This document shows positions 25,185 through 33,938 of a stretch of 45,088 nucleotides of DNA, piece after piece. Every line of letters starts with the position of its first letter. The first letter of the stretch is position 1. The DNA comes from CAIMUM01 sp034429715 (lineage in GTDB: Bacteria; Chloroflexota; Dehalococcoidia; GIF9; UBA5629), in assembly GCA_034429715.1 (NCBI GenBank), contig DAOUFR010000026.1, positions 1 to 45,088 on the forward strand. The letters are read 5' to 3'. The notes below the pieces were generated by a model. It did no database searches. It was not told the origin of the DNA and was given only the letters and a program-made list of their open reading frames with translations. A program made the translations under genes and the position numbers.

Positions 25185-27164
25185 TTATACCCTGTTCTTA
25201 ACCAGGTCGTCCACGACGCTGGGATCAGCCAGCGTTGTGGTATCACCCAGGTTGGATACGTCATTGGCAGCGATCTTGGTCAGGATCCTGCGCATGATCT
25301 TACCGCTGCGGGTTTTGGGCAGACTGTCGGCCCACTGTATCTTATCGGGAGTTGCGATAGGTCCGATCTCCTTGCGGACATGTGTAACCAGCTCTTTCTT
25401 GAGCTCGTCCGATTTCTGCTGGCCCGTCTTCAAGGTCACATAGGCGTAAATGCCCTGGCCCTTGATATCGTGGGGCATACCGACTACAGCAGCCTCGGCG
25501 ACCTTGGGATGTGAGACGAGTGCGCTCTCGACCTCAGCCGTTCCGATCCTGTGGCCGGACACGTTGATGACATCGTCGATGCGACCCATCAGCCAGAAAT
25601 AACCATCCTCGTCCACCCTGGCGCCGTCGCCTGTAGTATAAACGCCGGGATTCTGGATGAAGTACGTATTCTTGAACCTCTCCGGATCGCCATAAACGCC
25701 GCGCATAAGGCCGGGCCACGGCTTCTCGATAATAAGCGATCCGCCTTCGTTAACGCCGGCCTGCGAGCGGTCCTCGCGGATGACCTTGGCCGCAACGCCC
25801 GGGAACGGTAATGTGGCAGATCCCGGTTTGATCGGCCAGGCGCCGGGCAGCGGGGTGATGAGTATGCCGCCGGTCTCCGTCTGCCACCATGTATCAACAA
25901 TGGGGCAGCGGCCGCCGCCGATAACATTGTAATACCATATCCAGGCCTCGGGATTGATCGGCTCGCCGACCGTGCCGAGCAGCCTTAAAGAGCTCAGGTC
26001 GTGCTTTTTGACCCAGTCATCGCCGTCCTTCATGATGGCGCGCAGAGCCGTGGGGGCGGTATACAGGGTATTGACCTTGTATTTTTCGATAATGTCCCAG
26101 AACCTGTCGGGTTTGGGGTAATTAGGCACGCCCTCGAACATCAGGCTGGTGGCGCCCATGGCCAGCGGCCCGTAAACGATGTAGCTGTGCCCGGTAACCC
26201 AGCCGATATCGGCTGTGCACCAGAATGTATCCTCGTCCTTATAGTCGAAGATCCACTGGAAGGTCCTCATTACATAGAGCAGATAGCCGGCCGTAGTATG
26301 CAGTACGCCCTTGGGCTTGCCGGTGCTGCCGCTGGTGTAGAGTATGAAAAGGGGGTCCTCGGAGTCCATTTTCTCAGGCTCGCAGACAGCGCTGACATTA
26401 GCCAGCTCCTCATCCCAGAAGTAATCGCGCCCGGAAACCATGGGAGCATTATTGTTGGCGCGCTTTACAACGATCACGTCCTTCACCAGGGGGCATGACT
26501 GCAGCGCCTGGTCGGCGTTGGCCTTGCTCTGGACGACCTTGCCGCCGCGGTAATATCCATCGGCGCAGATGAGAAGGGTCGATTTGCAGTCCAGCATCCT
26601 GTCCTTGAGTGCGTCGGCGCTGAATCCACCGAAAACGATGCTGTGGATGGCGCCGATCCTGGTGCAGGCCAACATGGCGAACGCCAACTCGGGTATCATA
26701 GGCAGGTATATGGAAACGCGGTCGCCCTTCTTAATACCGTGCTTCTTCAGCACGTTGGCGAACTTGCTTACCTCGTAATGGACCTGCTGATAGGTGAAAG
26801 TGCGGGAATCTCCGATATCGCCTTCCCAGATGAGTGCAGCCTTGTTTTTCTTGGCGGTTGTCAGGTGCCTGTCCAGGCAGTTATAGGAAACGTTGAGCTT
26901 GCCACCCACGAACCACTCGTGTCTGGCATTTTTAAAGTCATTGACCATCACCTTGTCCCATTTCTTGTACCAGGTGATCAACTGGTCAGCCTGCTCACCC
27001 CAGAAGCCATCGGGATCTTCGATCGATCGTTTGTAGATCTTCTTGTACTCCGCCAGGCTTTTGATGTAAGCGTTCTTGGTGAATTCTTTGGAGGGCGGGA
27101 ACTTCCTGTTCTCCACCGACATAGAGGTGATTGTCGACTTTTTCTCTTCAGGTTTGTCTGCCAT
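25185..27164 (-). CDS. acsA: acetyl-CoA synthetase, AMP-forming
   Basis: 659-aa ANL-family ligase: acetate + ATP + CoA to acetyl-CoA + AMP + PPi. The ATP loop is YTSGSTGKPKGVLH (about residue 276), with the acetyl-pocket region WWQTETGG, TGDGARVDEDGYFWLMGR, and the C-terminal regulatory Lys in PKTRSGKIMRRIL (about 621), which is reversibly acetylated in many bacteria. Length and motifs are complete. A near-consensus promoter (27317-27345) lies 150 bases upstream, so it has a long leader. The AAGGAGG ribosome site is unusually far (16 bases) from the ATG. A strong terminator separates it from the OFA-type transporter. Confidence 0.97.
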   Translation of the reverse strand: MADKPEEKKSTITSMSVENRKFPPSKEFTKNAYIKSLAEYKKIYKRSIEDPDGFWGEQADQLITWYKKWDKVMVNDFKNARHEWFVGGKLNVSYNCLDRHLTTAKKNKAALIWEGDIGDSRTFTYQQVHYEVSKFANVLKKHGIKKGDRVSIYLPMIPELAFAMLACTRIGAIHSIVFGGFSADALKDRMLDCKSTLLICADGYYRGGKVVQSKANADQALQSCPLVKDVIVVKRANNNAPMVSGRDYFWDEELANVSAVCEPEKMDSEDPLFILYTSGSTGKPKGVLHTTAGYLLYVMRTFQWIFDYKDEDTFWCTADIGWVTGHSYIVYGPLAMGATSLMFEGVPNYPKPDRFWDIIEKYKVNTLYTAPTALRAIMKDGDDWVKKHDLSSLRLLGTVGEPINPEAWIWYYNVIGGGRCPIVDTWWQTETGGILITPLPGAWPIKPGSATLPFPGVAAKVIREDRSQAGVNEGGSLIIEKPWPGLMRGVYGDPERFKNTYFIQNPGVYTTGDGARVDEDGYFWLMGRIDDVINVSGHRIGTAEVESALVSHPKVAEAAVVGMPHDIKGQGIYAYVTLKTGQQKSDELKKELVTHVRKEIGPIATPDKIQWADSLPKTRSGKIMRRILTKIAANDVSNLGDTTTLADPSVVDDLVKNRV

Positions 27165-27316
27165 AGCTTGCTTTGCTGATCCTCCTTGTATAAATTTCTA
27201 TAGCATTTTATATTGAACCCATACTATATGCTTAAGGGATATCCGGCTATGTGCCTGCCCAAAGTTAGGGATATATTAAGAACAGCGGTTCATGGACTTG
27301 GCACAACCAAACTCGA

Positions 27317-27345
27317 ATGATACATTATGGAATTTTGACTGTCAA
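27317..27345 (-). promoter_or_regulatory. predicted acsA promoter with overlapping inverted repeat
   Basis: Minus strand TTGACA (27340-27345), 17-base spacer, TATCAT (27317-27322). The -35 lies inside the perfect repeat TTGACTGTCAA (27335-27345), a candidate operator. The leader is about 146 bases. Confidence 0.6.
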
Positions 27346-27352
27346 GCTCAGA

Positions 27353-28441
27353 TCAGGTTTCCAGCTTCTCGCTGACCCGCTCGACACGGAAGTACTTGAT
27401 AATCTCCCATATGGTGGCGCCTACCGGCAGGGCCAGAATCATGCCCCAGAATCCTGCGATATACCCGCCCACGACAAGCAGCACCATAATGAAGGCAGGA
27501 TGCATTTGCATATACCTTCCCTGGATCCAGTTAACAAAGATCGTGTTGAGCAGCATCTGTGCGATCAGGAACACCAGTAAAGCCCAGATCACCAGATGCG
27601 GCTGCAGGGCCAGCACTATAATCAGAAGGATCAGCCCCGAAATGACCGGACCGATAATGGGTATGAACTGCGTCAGTGATGTCAATGCGGCCAGCGCCGC
27701 GGCATGCTCCACCCGCAAAATGGCCAGGCCGATAAATACCATTGCTCCAACTATTATGCTCAGCACTATTGTGGAGCGGATATAACGGCCCATGACGTTT
27801 CCTATTATGTTAAGAATATCGCCCGTGCGCCGGGCGGCGCTCGACGGTACGGCATCATAGAAAAATTTACGGAATGACTCGTAATCCATAAGCAAAAAGA
27901 AAAGGAAAAAAGGCAGTATAAAAAACCCCATTATGGTAGGCATGGAGGCAGGTATAACAGCCATGCTGCCCATAATAAAATCCTGAAAGAATTTTGCGGC
28001 GGCAGGTCCCAGCTGGGAAAACCAATCTTCAAATCTGATTGCTATCTGATGGGGCAGGCCTCCCTTGAATGCCTTAAGCCACTCGCTGAACTGATCAAGT
28101 CCCTGCTGTATATAGAGGGGAGCTTTGTCCATCATGACTGTCGAAGCAGCGCCCAGGGCGGAACCGATATATGCGACGAAAAGAACCATCACAGCCGTAA
28201 ACACAATAAAAACGATAATAATGGATATGATCCGGCGGGCCTTGGCTGCCTTTCGCCGGGGCGGTAATACACGTTCCAGCCACTGCACCAGCGGAATCAA
28301 TAGATAGGCCAGCAGTATCCCTATCAGAAAGGGGATGAGTACGGCCATGGATACCCATATCAGCCATAGCGTCAGTACGATGGCAATGATTATAAGAACG
28401 GGACGCCAGTACTTTTTAAACGGGCTGCTCTCCGTCGTCAA
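27353..28441 (-). CDS. AI-2E-family (PerM/YdgG-like) membrane transporter
   Basis: 362-aa polytopic protein with paired N-terminal helices (residues ~10-55), a helix near 75-95, a long amphipathic loop (~100-160) and a C-terminal block of helices. FIPIIGPVISGLILLI and the closing GGYIAGFWGMILALPVGAT are typical AI-2E transporter signatures. Members export autoinducer-2 in E. coli or act as Na+/H+ antiporters in other bacteria, so the name does not fix the substrate. It is the last gene of a minus-strand group after the YtxH and DUF948 genes, suggesting an envelope-related operon. Confidence 0.88.
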   Translation of the reverse strand: MTTESSPFKKYWRPVLIIIAIVLTLWLIWVSMAVLIPFLIGILLAYLLIPLVQWLERVLPPRRKAAKARRIISIIIVFIVFTAVMVLFVAYIGSALGAASTVMMDKAPLYIQQGLDQFSEWLKAFKGGLPHQIAIRFEDWFSQLGPAAAKFFQDFIMGSMAVIPASMPTIMGFFILPFFLFFLLMDYESFRKFFYDAVPSSAARRTGDILNIIGNVMGRYIRSTIVLSIIVGAMVFIGLAILRVEHAAALAALTSLTQFIPIIGPVISGLILLIIVLALQPHLVIWALLVFLIAQMLLNTIFVNWIQGRYMQMHPAFIMVLLVVGGYIAGFWGMILALPVGATIWEIIKYFRVERVSEKLET

Positions 28442-28557
28442 TCAATCCCTCCTGTTACCTTTTATTCTTCGTTTGCATACGCTGCAATGACATCGCGCCG
28501 ATCGAATCCGGGCGCAGTTGCCAAATGTCAGTTAAGTATGCCGCCCGGCTGCTGTTT

Positions 28558-28770
28558 TTATTCTTCTTCCCTGGCCATACGACTTTGTACAGCATCTTTA
28601 ACTCTGCCGGCTACACCTGAAGCCCCCTCTTTCAAGGAAGAAACTTTCTCTTTGACTATCCGGCGAGTCTCAACGCCACTCTTAGGCGCATATAGAAAGC
28701 CCACAACCACACCGATCAATGCCCCTACTAAAAGCCCCGTAAAAAAACCTGCTCCGCTGTCTTTATTCAT
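28558..28770 (-). CDS. YtxH-domain small membrane protein
   Basis: 70 residues. One N-terminal transmembrane segment (GAGFFTGLLVGALIGVVVGF) is followed by YAPKSGVETRR, the YtxH signature, and a charged helical tail. Such proteins are general-stress or envelope proteins of unknown biochemical role. It begins 1 base after the DUF948 gene, so it is translationally coupled to it, and the AI-2E gene follows after 116 bases. Confidence 0.88.
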   Translation of the reverse strand: MNKDSGAGFFTGLLVGALIGVVVGFLYAPKSGVETRRIVKEKVSSLKEGASGVAGRVKDAVQSRMAREEE

Positions 28771-28771
28771 G

Positions 28772-29068
28772 TTATTCCTCCTTCTTCTTAAAAAGATTGA
28801 CTATTAGATTGATGCCCTGCGCAATACCCTGCACCGCGCTGCCCAGCTGCACGACAGGGCTGATGACTTCGTCTCTGGTATAATCGACGACTGCGCCGAC
28901 TTTGTTCACAACCGTATCGGCAGACTCTATTACAGCATCGGCAGACTTCATCAATGGAACGAGCTTCCTGTACAGCAGCAGGATAATAATGCTAATGAAA
29001 ACCACAGCGATCGTGGCTATACAGGCCCAGATAACAATCGCCAGGTCGCGCCACCAGGATAGATCCAT
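28772..29068 (-). CDS. DUF948-like single-pass membrane protein
   Basis: 98 residues: one N-terminal membrane helix (about residues 9-33), then amphipathic helical repeats (SADAVIESADTVVNKVGAVV) and a basic/acidic KKKEE end. The pattern matches DUF948 proteins, which usually precede a YtxH gene as here. The function may be structural or stress-related in the envelope. A strong AAGGAGGG ribosome site precedes it, and it overlaps no neighbour. Confidence 0.82.
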   Translation of the reverse strand: MDLSWWRDLAIVIWACIATIAVVFISIIILLLYRKLVPLMKSADAVIESADTVVNKVGAVVDYTRDEVISPVVQLGSAVQGIAQGINLIVNLFKKKEE

Positions 29069-29101
29069 AAAACCGCCCTCCTTAACTTATTATCGATATC
29101 A

Positions 29102-30988
29102 TCACAGCTCCAGGCTGAGATAGTAAAGACCTGAACCGCTGCTTGTAACTTTAAAACCTGCCTTCTCGAATACCGTCAGCATGGGTTTGTTCTCGTACAG
29201 AACTTCGGCTACGAAAGCCAGCAGGCCGTTCCTCTTGCCCAGGTATATCAGGTAATTCAGCAACTCGGTGCCGATGCCCTGCCTCTGGTCCTTATCACGC
29301 ACTGCAAAGGCTACCTCGGCGCTGTGCATATCCTGTCCGATACCATATTGTCCGATGCCCACAACCTCTTCATTATCCTCCGTCCCCCTGGTTGCCAGTA
29401 TGACCATCTCCTGTGTGTAGTCGATGACCACAAACTCCTGCAGCCGTTCATGCGGCATATCTTTCCTGCTGGAGATAAAGCGGCGGTAGAGGCTCTGATC
29501 GGACAATGAGTAGAAGAAATCCTTAATGAGTGGCTCATCACTGATCTTGACCGGCCTGAAAAGCAGCTGCTGTCCGGAGCTGGTTGTCCTGGCTGTCTCC
29601 AGCAATTCCGGGTATTCCCCACGCTTGCCCGGGACAAAAGCCTGGTCTTTATATATCAGGTTAAGCTTCTTGGCTTCTTCGATCAGCCACGGCCTGAACT
29701 TGGGATGCGCAATTGCTATCAACTCCATAGCTCTCTCACGGATGTTCTTGCCGTGAAGATAGGCTATACCGTACTCGGAGACAACGTAGTGGATATCGCC
29801 TCTTATCATGGTCACTCCACATCCCTCGCTGAGGAAGGGTACGATCCTGGAGACCGAATCATCCTGGGCTGTGGACTGGATGGTGAGTATGGTCCTTCCG
29901 TTCCTCGATAAAATAGCCCCCCTCATAAAGTCAGCCTGCCCTCCGACACCGCTGTAGAAGGTCTTGCCGATCGATTCCGCTGTAGCCTGGCCGGTCAGGT
30001 CTATCTCGAGGGCGCTGTTGATGGCCACCATATTGTCATGCCGGGCAATGACAAGCGGATCGTTGGTATATTCAATCGTGCGAAACTCGACGGATGGATT
30101 ATCATCGATAAAGTCGTAAGTAGATCTTTTACCCATGCAAAAAGTTGCCACCGTCTTCCCATGGTCGTATTTCTTTCGCGAATTATCTATAGCTCCCAGC
30201 TTGATAAGTTCAACTATGCCGTCCGACATCAGTTCAGTGTGCACACCCAGGTGCTTTTTGTTGGACAGGCTGCCGAGGATGGAATTGAGCCTGCTGCCAT
30301 AGCCAACCTGAATAGTATCGCCGTCCTGGACCAGGCGCGATACGTAGTTGCCTATCCTTGCAGCAAGCTCGTCGTCCACAGGGGGATCAAATTCAAGTAC
30401 AGTTTCGTCGTAGGGTAATACGTAATCGACACGGTCTATATGCAAGAACCCATCGCCCTGCACCCTGGGCATATTGGCATTCACCTGGGTTATTACCAGG
30501 TGAGCTTGCTCCACGGCTTCCGCAACGATATCCACGCTGATGCCCAGACTCAAATATCCGTGCCGGTCCGGCAACGAGGTCTGGATTAAAGCCACGTCGA
30601 TGGGCACGACCCCCCGCCGGAAAAGCTGTGGCACCTGAGAGAGAAAGATGGGTGTATAATCAGCCAGACCCTGGTTGACCGCCCCACGGGTATTATCGCC
30701 GATGAAGAACGAGTTATGCCTGAAATTCGACTTGAATTTTTCCTGTGTGTAGGCGGCCACGCCAAGAGTCCACACCTGCAGAACCTCCGCATCGAAAAAA
30801 GCCTTGGGGTTGGATTCTACGTAGTCGACCAGGGCGTTGACCAAGTGCTGAGGTTCAGCGCAGGCTGTGCCAATGAAAATACGGTCGCCTTTGTGTATCT
30901 TGCTGAAGGCCTCTTTTTCCCCCGCGAATTTTTCAGGGTATTTCTTCCTGAATTCATCCAGCGCAGGATTGCCACCCTTGTCTCCCAT
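29102..30988 (-). CDS. acetyl-CoA hydrolase/CoA-transferase fused to GNAT acetyltransferase
   Basis: About 628 residues. The first ~430 form a 4-hydroxybutyrate/acetyl-CoA CoA-transferase-type enzyme with the N-terminal half (GDRIFIGTACAEPQHLV) and C-terminal half (SGVGGQADFMRGA, VSEYGIAYLHGKNIRERA). The last ~165 residues are a GNAT domain with the acyl-CoA loop QRQGIGTELL. CoA transferases move CoA between acetyl-CoA and other carboxylates; the GNAT could acetylate a protein or small molecule and may sense acyl-CoA. ATG 30986-30988 is chosen because CGGAGG lies 6 bases upstream; longer starts have no ribosome site. Such fusions occur in other anaerobes. It sits among acetate genes (acsA, MFS). 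Confidence 0.9.
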   Translation of the reverse strand: MGDKGGNPALDEFRKKYPEKFAGEKEAFSKIHKGDRIFIGTACAEPQHLVNALVDYVESNPKAFFDAEVLQVWTLGVAAYTQEKFKSNFRHNSFFIGDNTRGAVNQGLADYTPIFLSQVPQLFRRGVVPIDVALIQTSLPDRHGYLSLGISVDIVAEAVEQAHLVITQVNANMPRVQGDGFLHIDRVDYVLPYDETVLEFDPPVDDELAARIGNYVSRLVQDGDTIQVGYGSRLNSILGSLSNKKHLGVHTELMSDGIVELIKLGAIDNSRKKYDHGKTVATFCMGKRSTYDFIDDNPSVEFRTIEYTNDPLVIARHDNMVAINSALEIDLTGQATAESIGKTFYSGVGGQADFMRGAILSRNGRTILTIQSTAQDDSVSRIVPFLSEGCGVTMIRGDIHYVVSEYGIAYLHGKNIRERAMELIAIAHPKFRPWLIEEAKKLNLIYKDQAFVPGKRGEYPELLETARTTSSGQQLLFRPVKISDEPLIKDFFYSLSDQSLYRRFISSRKDMPHERLQEFVVIDYTQEMVILATRGTEDNEEVVGIGQYGIGQDMHSAEVAFAVRDKDQRQGIGTELLNYLIYLGKRNGLLAFVAEVLYENKPMLTVFEKAGFKVTSSGSGLYYLSLEL

Positions 30989-31057
30989 TATAGCCTCCGA
31001 TTTGATTTGCACAGCCCAACCTGTGCTACATTCAAATTGTAACATAAATTCCACAGG

Positions 31058-31097
31058 GATAAAGCAAGAGGCCTCTGCGTGTACACGCAGAGGCCTC
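31058..31097 (-). terminator. perfect 32-bp palindromic terminator after the Pro-rich lipoprotein
   Basis: Positions 31066-31097 are a perfect 16+16 inverted repeat without a loop, beginning AGAGGCCTCTGCGTGT. On the minus strand it is followed by a weak T-rich tract (TTGCTTTAT). It lies 43 bases beyond the lipoprotein stop codon. Confidence 0.6.
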
Positions 31098-31139
31098 TAT
31101 TACGTTCGCTAACGTGTTATATTGAGACAGACGGCCTGA

Positions 31140-31796
31140 TTATTTCACTACCAGGCTCTTGCCGATCTCACTGTACAGGGCAAGGTTCTTGGGAGAGGTG
31201 CCGCACATCACCATGATGGCCTTGCCATCTTTGATGACGCCATAAACGGTGGCCTTTTTCGAGCCGAAGAGGGCTGACAGCATGATTTCATTCCCCTGGG
31301 TCTTACCATCGAGGAAAGTTACGGTCTTTTCCGAATCAACACTGGGGCTTAAAGCCACGCCGCTCAGTTTGATCAGGTCGGCCAAAAATGTGGTCGCATC
31401 AGCTTTGAAAGTGGTTGCCGGACGAACGGCAACATAAACCAGATCATCGCCGCCCTTGGCATAGAAGACGCCGCCGGCCAGATTGACCGCGCCGGATTCC
31501 CATGTTTTAGGATACTTGATAGAGAAGGCGGGATCTACATTGGTATAGGTTGCCGCTTCAAACGAGGTCACGATTTCCGGTTCTGGAGCGGGAGCTGCCG
31601 GGGTCTCAGCTGCGGGCGGGGCTGCAGGAGTCTCCGGTGTTGCGGGCGGAGCTGCAGGCGTCTCCGGCGCTGCGGGCGGGGCTGCCGGGGTCTCCGGTGC
31701 TGCGGGCGGGGTGGCCGCCGGCGTGCATGCCATGGCTACGACTGCCAGTACGAGGACCAAGATGGAAACGATGACTAACGACTTGTTCTTTAACAC
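31140..31796 (-). CDS. Pro/Ala-rich repeat lipoprotein
   Basis: 218 residues. The signal peptide ends in AVVAMAC (Cys24), a lipobox-like site. Then comes a Pro-Ala-Glu-Thr linker of three-plus ten-residue repeats (PPAAPETPAA), which probably spans the cell wall or extends the domain from the membrane. The C-terminal ~140 residues form an alpha/beta domain with FSIKYPKTWESG, resembling PsbP/DUF1795-like 'stress or substrate-binding' domains (pattern 'f.i.yP..W'); its ligand is unknown. The GTG start is favoured by AAGGAGGT upstream. A TTGACT-17-TATTTT promoter (31860-31888) supports a single-gene unit closed by the palindromic terminator. Confidence 0.82.
   Translation of the reverse strand: MLKNKSLVIVSILVLVLAVVAMACTPAATPPAAPETPAAPPAAPETPAAPPATPETPAAPPAAETPAAPAPEPEIVTSFEAATYTNVDPAFSIKYPKTWESGAVNLAGGVFYAKGGDDLVYVAVRPATTFKADATTFLADLIKLSGVALSPSVDSEKTVTFLDGKTQGNEIMLSALFGSKKATVYGVIKDGKAIMVMCGTSPKNLALYSEIGKSLVVK
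31594..31710. repeat. 30-bp tandem repeats coding the PPAAPETPAA linker
   Basis: Three near-identical 30-base units (31621-31650, 31651-31680, 31681-31710) and one 27-base unit (31594-31620), all in frame with the lipoprotein gene. Differences are mostly at third codon positions, so the copy number may change by slippage without breaking the frame. Confidence 0.85.
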
Positions 31797-31859
31797 TTCC
31801 TGGACTACCTCCTTAAATTATTGGTTGGTATAACAGCCTCTGAATTAGCTGCGTGTGTA

Positions 31860-31888
31860 AAAATACACTAAACCAGTAGCCAAGTCAA
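31860..31888 (-). promoter_or_regulatory. predicted promoter of the Pro-rich lipoprotein
   Basis: Minus strand TTGACT (31883-31888), 17-base spacer, TATTTT (31860-31865). It gives a ~55-base leader with AAGGAGGT before the GTG start. Confidence 0.5.
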
Positions 31889-31910
31889 GTATCTAAAGTC
31901 TGCCCCTGAA

Positions 31911-33065
31911 TCAATACAGTCTCAGCAGTGTATCTATGTCCATCACACAACTATCCAATGTACCCGCTCGTTTTATCTTTATCTGACTATAAGCATCGAT
32001 GAAATAGACGGCCGGCAAACAGGCAGGCCTGTACAGGTCGGCCGCCTGCCCTTCGGGGTCAGACAGGACCCTGCACTTTATCCGGTTGCCCGCAGCCCAT
32101 TCCCTGACCACCTCATCGCTCTCCCCGCTGACAATCACCAGTACTTCCAGCTGCTCCCGCGGCCAGGCATCGTATACTTGCGAGACACATTGTATTAACT
32201 GCGGACAGCCGGGACAGGTACTGCCTGCAAACACCAGCAGCACCTTTCTACCTTTATAGGCATCGATTGAAACCTGTTCGCCGTCTAGCCCCGAAAGAGT
32301 GAAAGAGGGGGCTTTGCATCCCACGTTGGGACAGGTACGGGAGGTCTGGAATTGCCCCACAACCGGCATATCGGCATCGCTCGCCTCGACCTTGTCCGAG
32401 CCATACACTAAATCTATTAACTCTACAGCCTCCTCTGCGGCCGTGGCAAAGGTCGTGCAGCCGGCGCTGATGTTGGTGTATTTCCCGTTCACAATACCGA
32501 TGACCTCTCCAAATCTGTTCATCATAGGGCCACCACTACTCCCCGGGTATACCTGGGCACTGGACTGGATAAAACCGACCGATTCTATCTTCGGAAAAGC
32601 GCAGACGATCCCTTCAGACAAGGTCGGCGATATCGAATCGGCATAGGCCGGATAACCTGCGATTGTAACAACGTCGCCGATCTGAAGACCGTCCGACTCA
32701 GCAGAGCTACCCAGATTGGCATATATAAACTCCCCTGTTCCGCCGGTAATCATGACAAGGGCCAGGTCTTTAGATTGGTCGGCAGCAAGCACACTGCCTT
32801 CGCACACTGCTCCATTGCTCAACATCACATAAACCGTTTTCTCTTCTCCGACCACGTGCCAGCTCGTCAGAGCACAACCTGAATTATTAACTATCACGCC
32901 TGAGCCCATCTTATCCCCGGCCATAATTTTAACCACGGCAGGATAAAGCTTGCGGGCGCTGTCAGCGCCCGGCGATGACCTGCACGATGCAGTGCCGGCA
33001 CAGATGATTAATAACACTGCGGCAACAGTTATTATCAGCCTGCTGCTTTTGCTATACAGGTTCAT
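31911..33065 (-). CDS. exported trypsin-like serine protease fused to thioredoxin/TlpA-like domain
   Basis: 384 residues. An N-terminal hydrophobic signal segment (residues 9-24) ends near Cys28. A trypsin/DegP-like protease domain follows (~35-225), with the triad His70 (SWHVVG), Asp100 (SKDLALV) and Ser177 (PGSSGGPMM). A linker with CPNVGC (Cys244, Cys250) leads to a peroxiredoxin/TlpA-like fold (~250-384): APSFTLSGLDGEQVS, the redox motif CPGC (Cys284/Cys287) and the cis-Pro region CLPAVYFID (Pro351). No PDZ domain is present, unlike DegP/HtrA. All active residues of both halves are intact, so it could couple proteolysis to thiol redox state outside the membrane. It is transcribed divergently from the tandem receiver gene. 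Confidence 0.85.
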   Translation of the reverse strand: MNLYSKSSRLIITVAAVLLIICAGTASCRSSPGADSARKLYPAVVKIMAGDKMGSGVIVNNSGCALTSWHVVGEEKTVYVMLSNGAVCEGSVLAADQSKDLALVMITGGTGEFIYANLGSSAESDGLQIGDVVTIAGYPAYADSISPTLSEGIVCAFPKIESVGFIQSSAQVYPGSSGGPMMNRFGEVIGIVNGKYTNISAGCTTFATAAEEAVELIDLVYGSDKVEASDADMPVVGQFQTSRTCPNVGCKAPSFTLSGLDGEQVSIDAYKGRKVLLVFAGSTCPGCPQLIQCVSQVYDAWPREQLEVLVIVSGESDEVVREWAAGNRIKCRVLSDPEGQAADLYRPACLPAVYFIDAYSQIKIKRAGTLDSCVMDIDTLLRLY

Positions 33066-33248
33066 AGCTCACCATATTACCATACATCGGGTTTTACCTT
33101 CCCTGCCTGCATATAACTTCATACCTGCCGCATGAGAGGTTTTATCTGCAGAGACGAACCTATTATAATAGATGTACGATTCAGTATACTTTTAATCGCC
33201 ATTCACCGATAGCGTATCGCAAAGAATTCAGGATTGAGCGGAATAGAG

Positions 33249-33938
33249 ATGGGTTTCAGAATTGTAATCGCCGACAGCAATGCCAAATTCATGAGCATGC
33301 TGGGACGCGCTCTGCTGGACTCGGACTACAGCCTGTACCCCGCCGAGTCCAGAGAAACGGCCCTGCAGCAGATCACGCAATATGATATCGATGCCTGCAT
33401 AATAGACGTTGATCTGCCGGGCGGCATTGAGGAAGTCCTGCAGGCATGCATGAACAAGTCAAAACCAATCGTGGCCATGGGGGCCTCCACCCTTAAGGAG
33501 ACCGGAAAACTGGTAGAGATCATGTACTATGGTATTCCCTACGTTAAGAAATTTAACGCTGAAGGCGAAGCTAAGCTGGACCACATTATTGCCAGGATGA
33601 ATGTTCTTCTGAGGACCCTGCTGATCTTCAGTAAGGACAGCGAATATCAACGCGGTGTTATTGCCGGGCTCGAGAGCAAGGGTTATAAGGTTTTTACTAC
33701 CGAAACGTCCGAAGATTTACTGCATACATTCCTGCTCAGCGAACCGAAGGCCGTGCTGGTGTATTTCCCCACCGCCGAGGAGATTGAAGAGCTCAAGAAG
33801 ATCCGTAAACTGGATAATCATCTGCCTATCGCTGTTGTTTTGAACAATTTGCCGTCGGAGTCCATAGACATTTTCCAGGACAAATCCACCAAGATGCTTT
33901 CCCAGGAAGAAGTATCCGATTACCTGGACTATCTCTGA
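33249..33938 (+). CDS. tandem receiver-like protein, second domain degenerate
   Basis: 229 residues. The N-terminal receiver-like domain has IVIADSN (acidic site), the predicted phosphoacceptor Asp53 (IIDVDLPG), VAMGAST and the Lys region VKKFN. The second domain (~110-229) repeats the receiver fold pattern (LLIFSKDSEYQRGVIAGL, AVLVYFPTAE, IAVVLNN) but lacks the Asp, so it cannot be phosphorylated in the normal way. No DNA-binding or enzymatic output is present. ATG at 33249 is preferred over the TTG at 33234. It converges with the histidine kinase and overlaps its 3' end by 10 bases. It may act as a phosphate sink or binding partner of that kinase; this is inference. Confidence 0.75.
   Translation: MGFRIVIADSNAKFMSMLGRALLDSDYSLYPAESRETALQQITQYDIDACIIDVDLPGGIEEVLQACMNKSKPIVAMGASTLKETGKLVEIMYYGIPYVKKFNAEGEAKLDHIIARMNVLLRTLLIFSKDSEYQRGVIAGLESKGYKVFTTETSEDLLHTFLLSEPKAVLVYFPTAEEIEELKKIRKLDNHLPIAVVLNNLPSESIDIFQDKSTKMLSQEEVSDYLDYL

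Noticed and set aside
31594..31710. tandem repeats as a CRISPR array
   Set aside because: Units are directly adjacent without spacers and lie in frame in a protein-coding gene.
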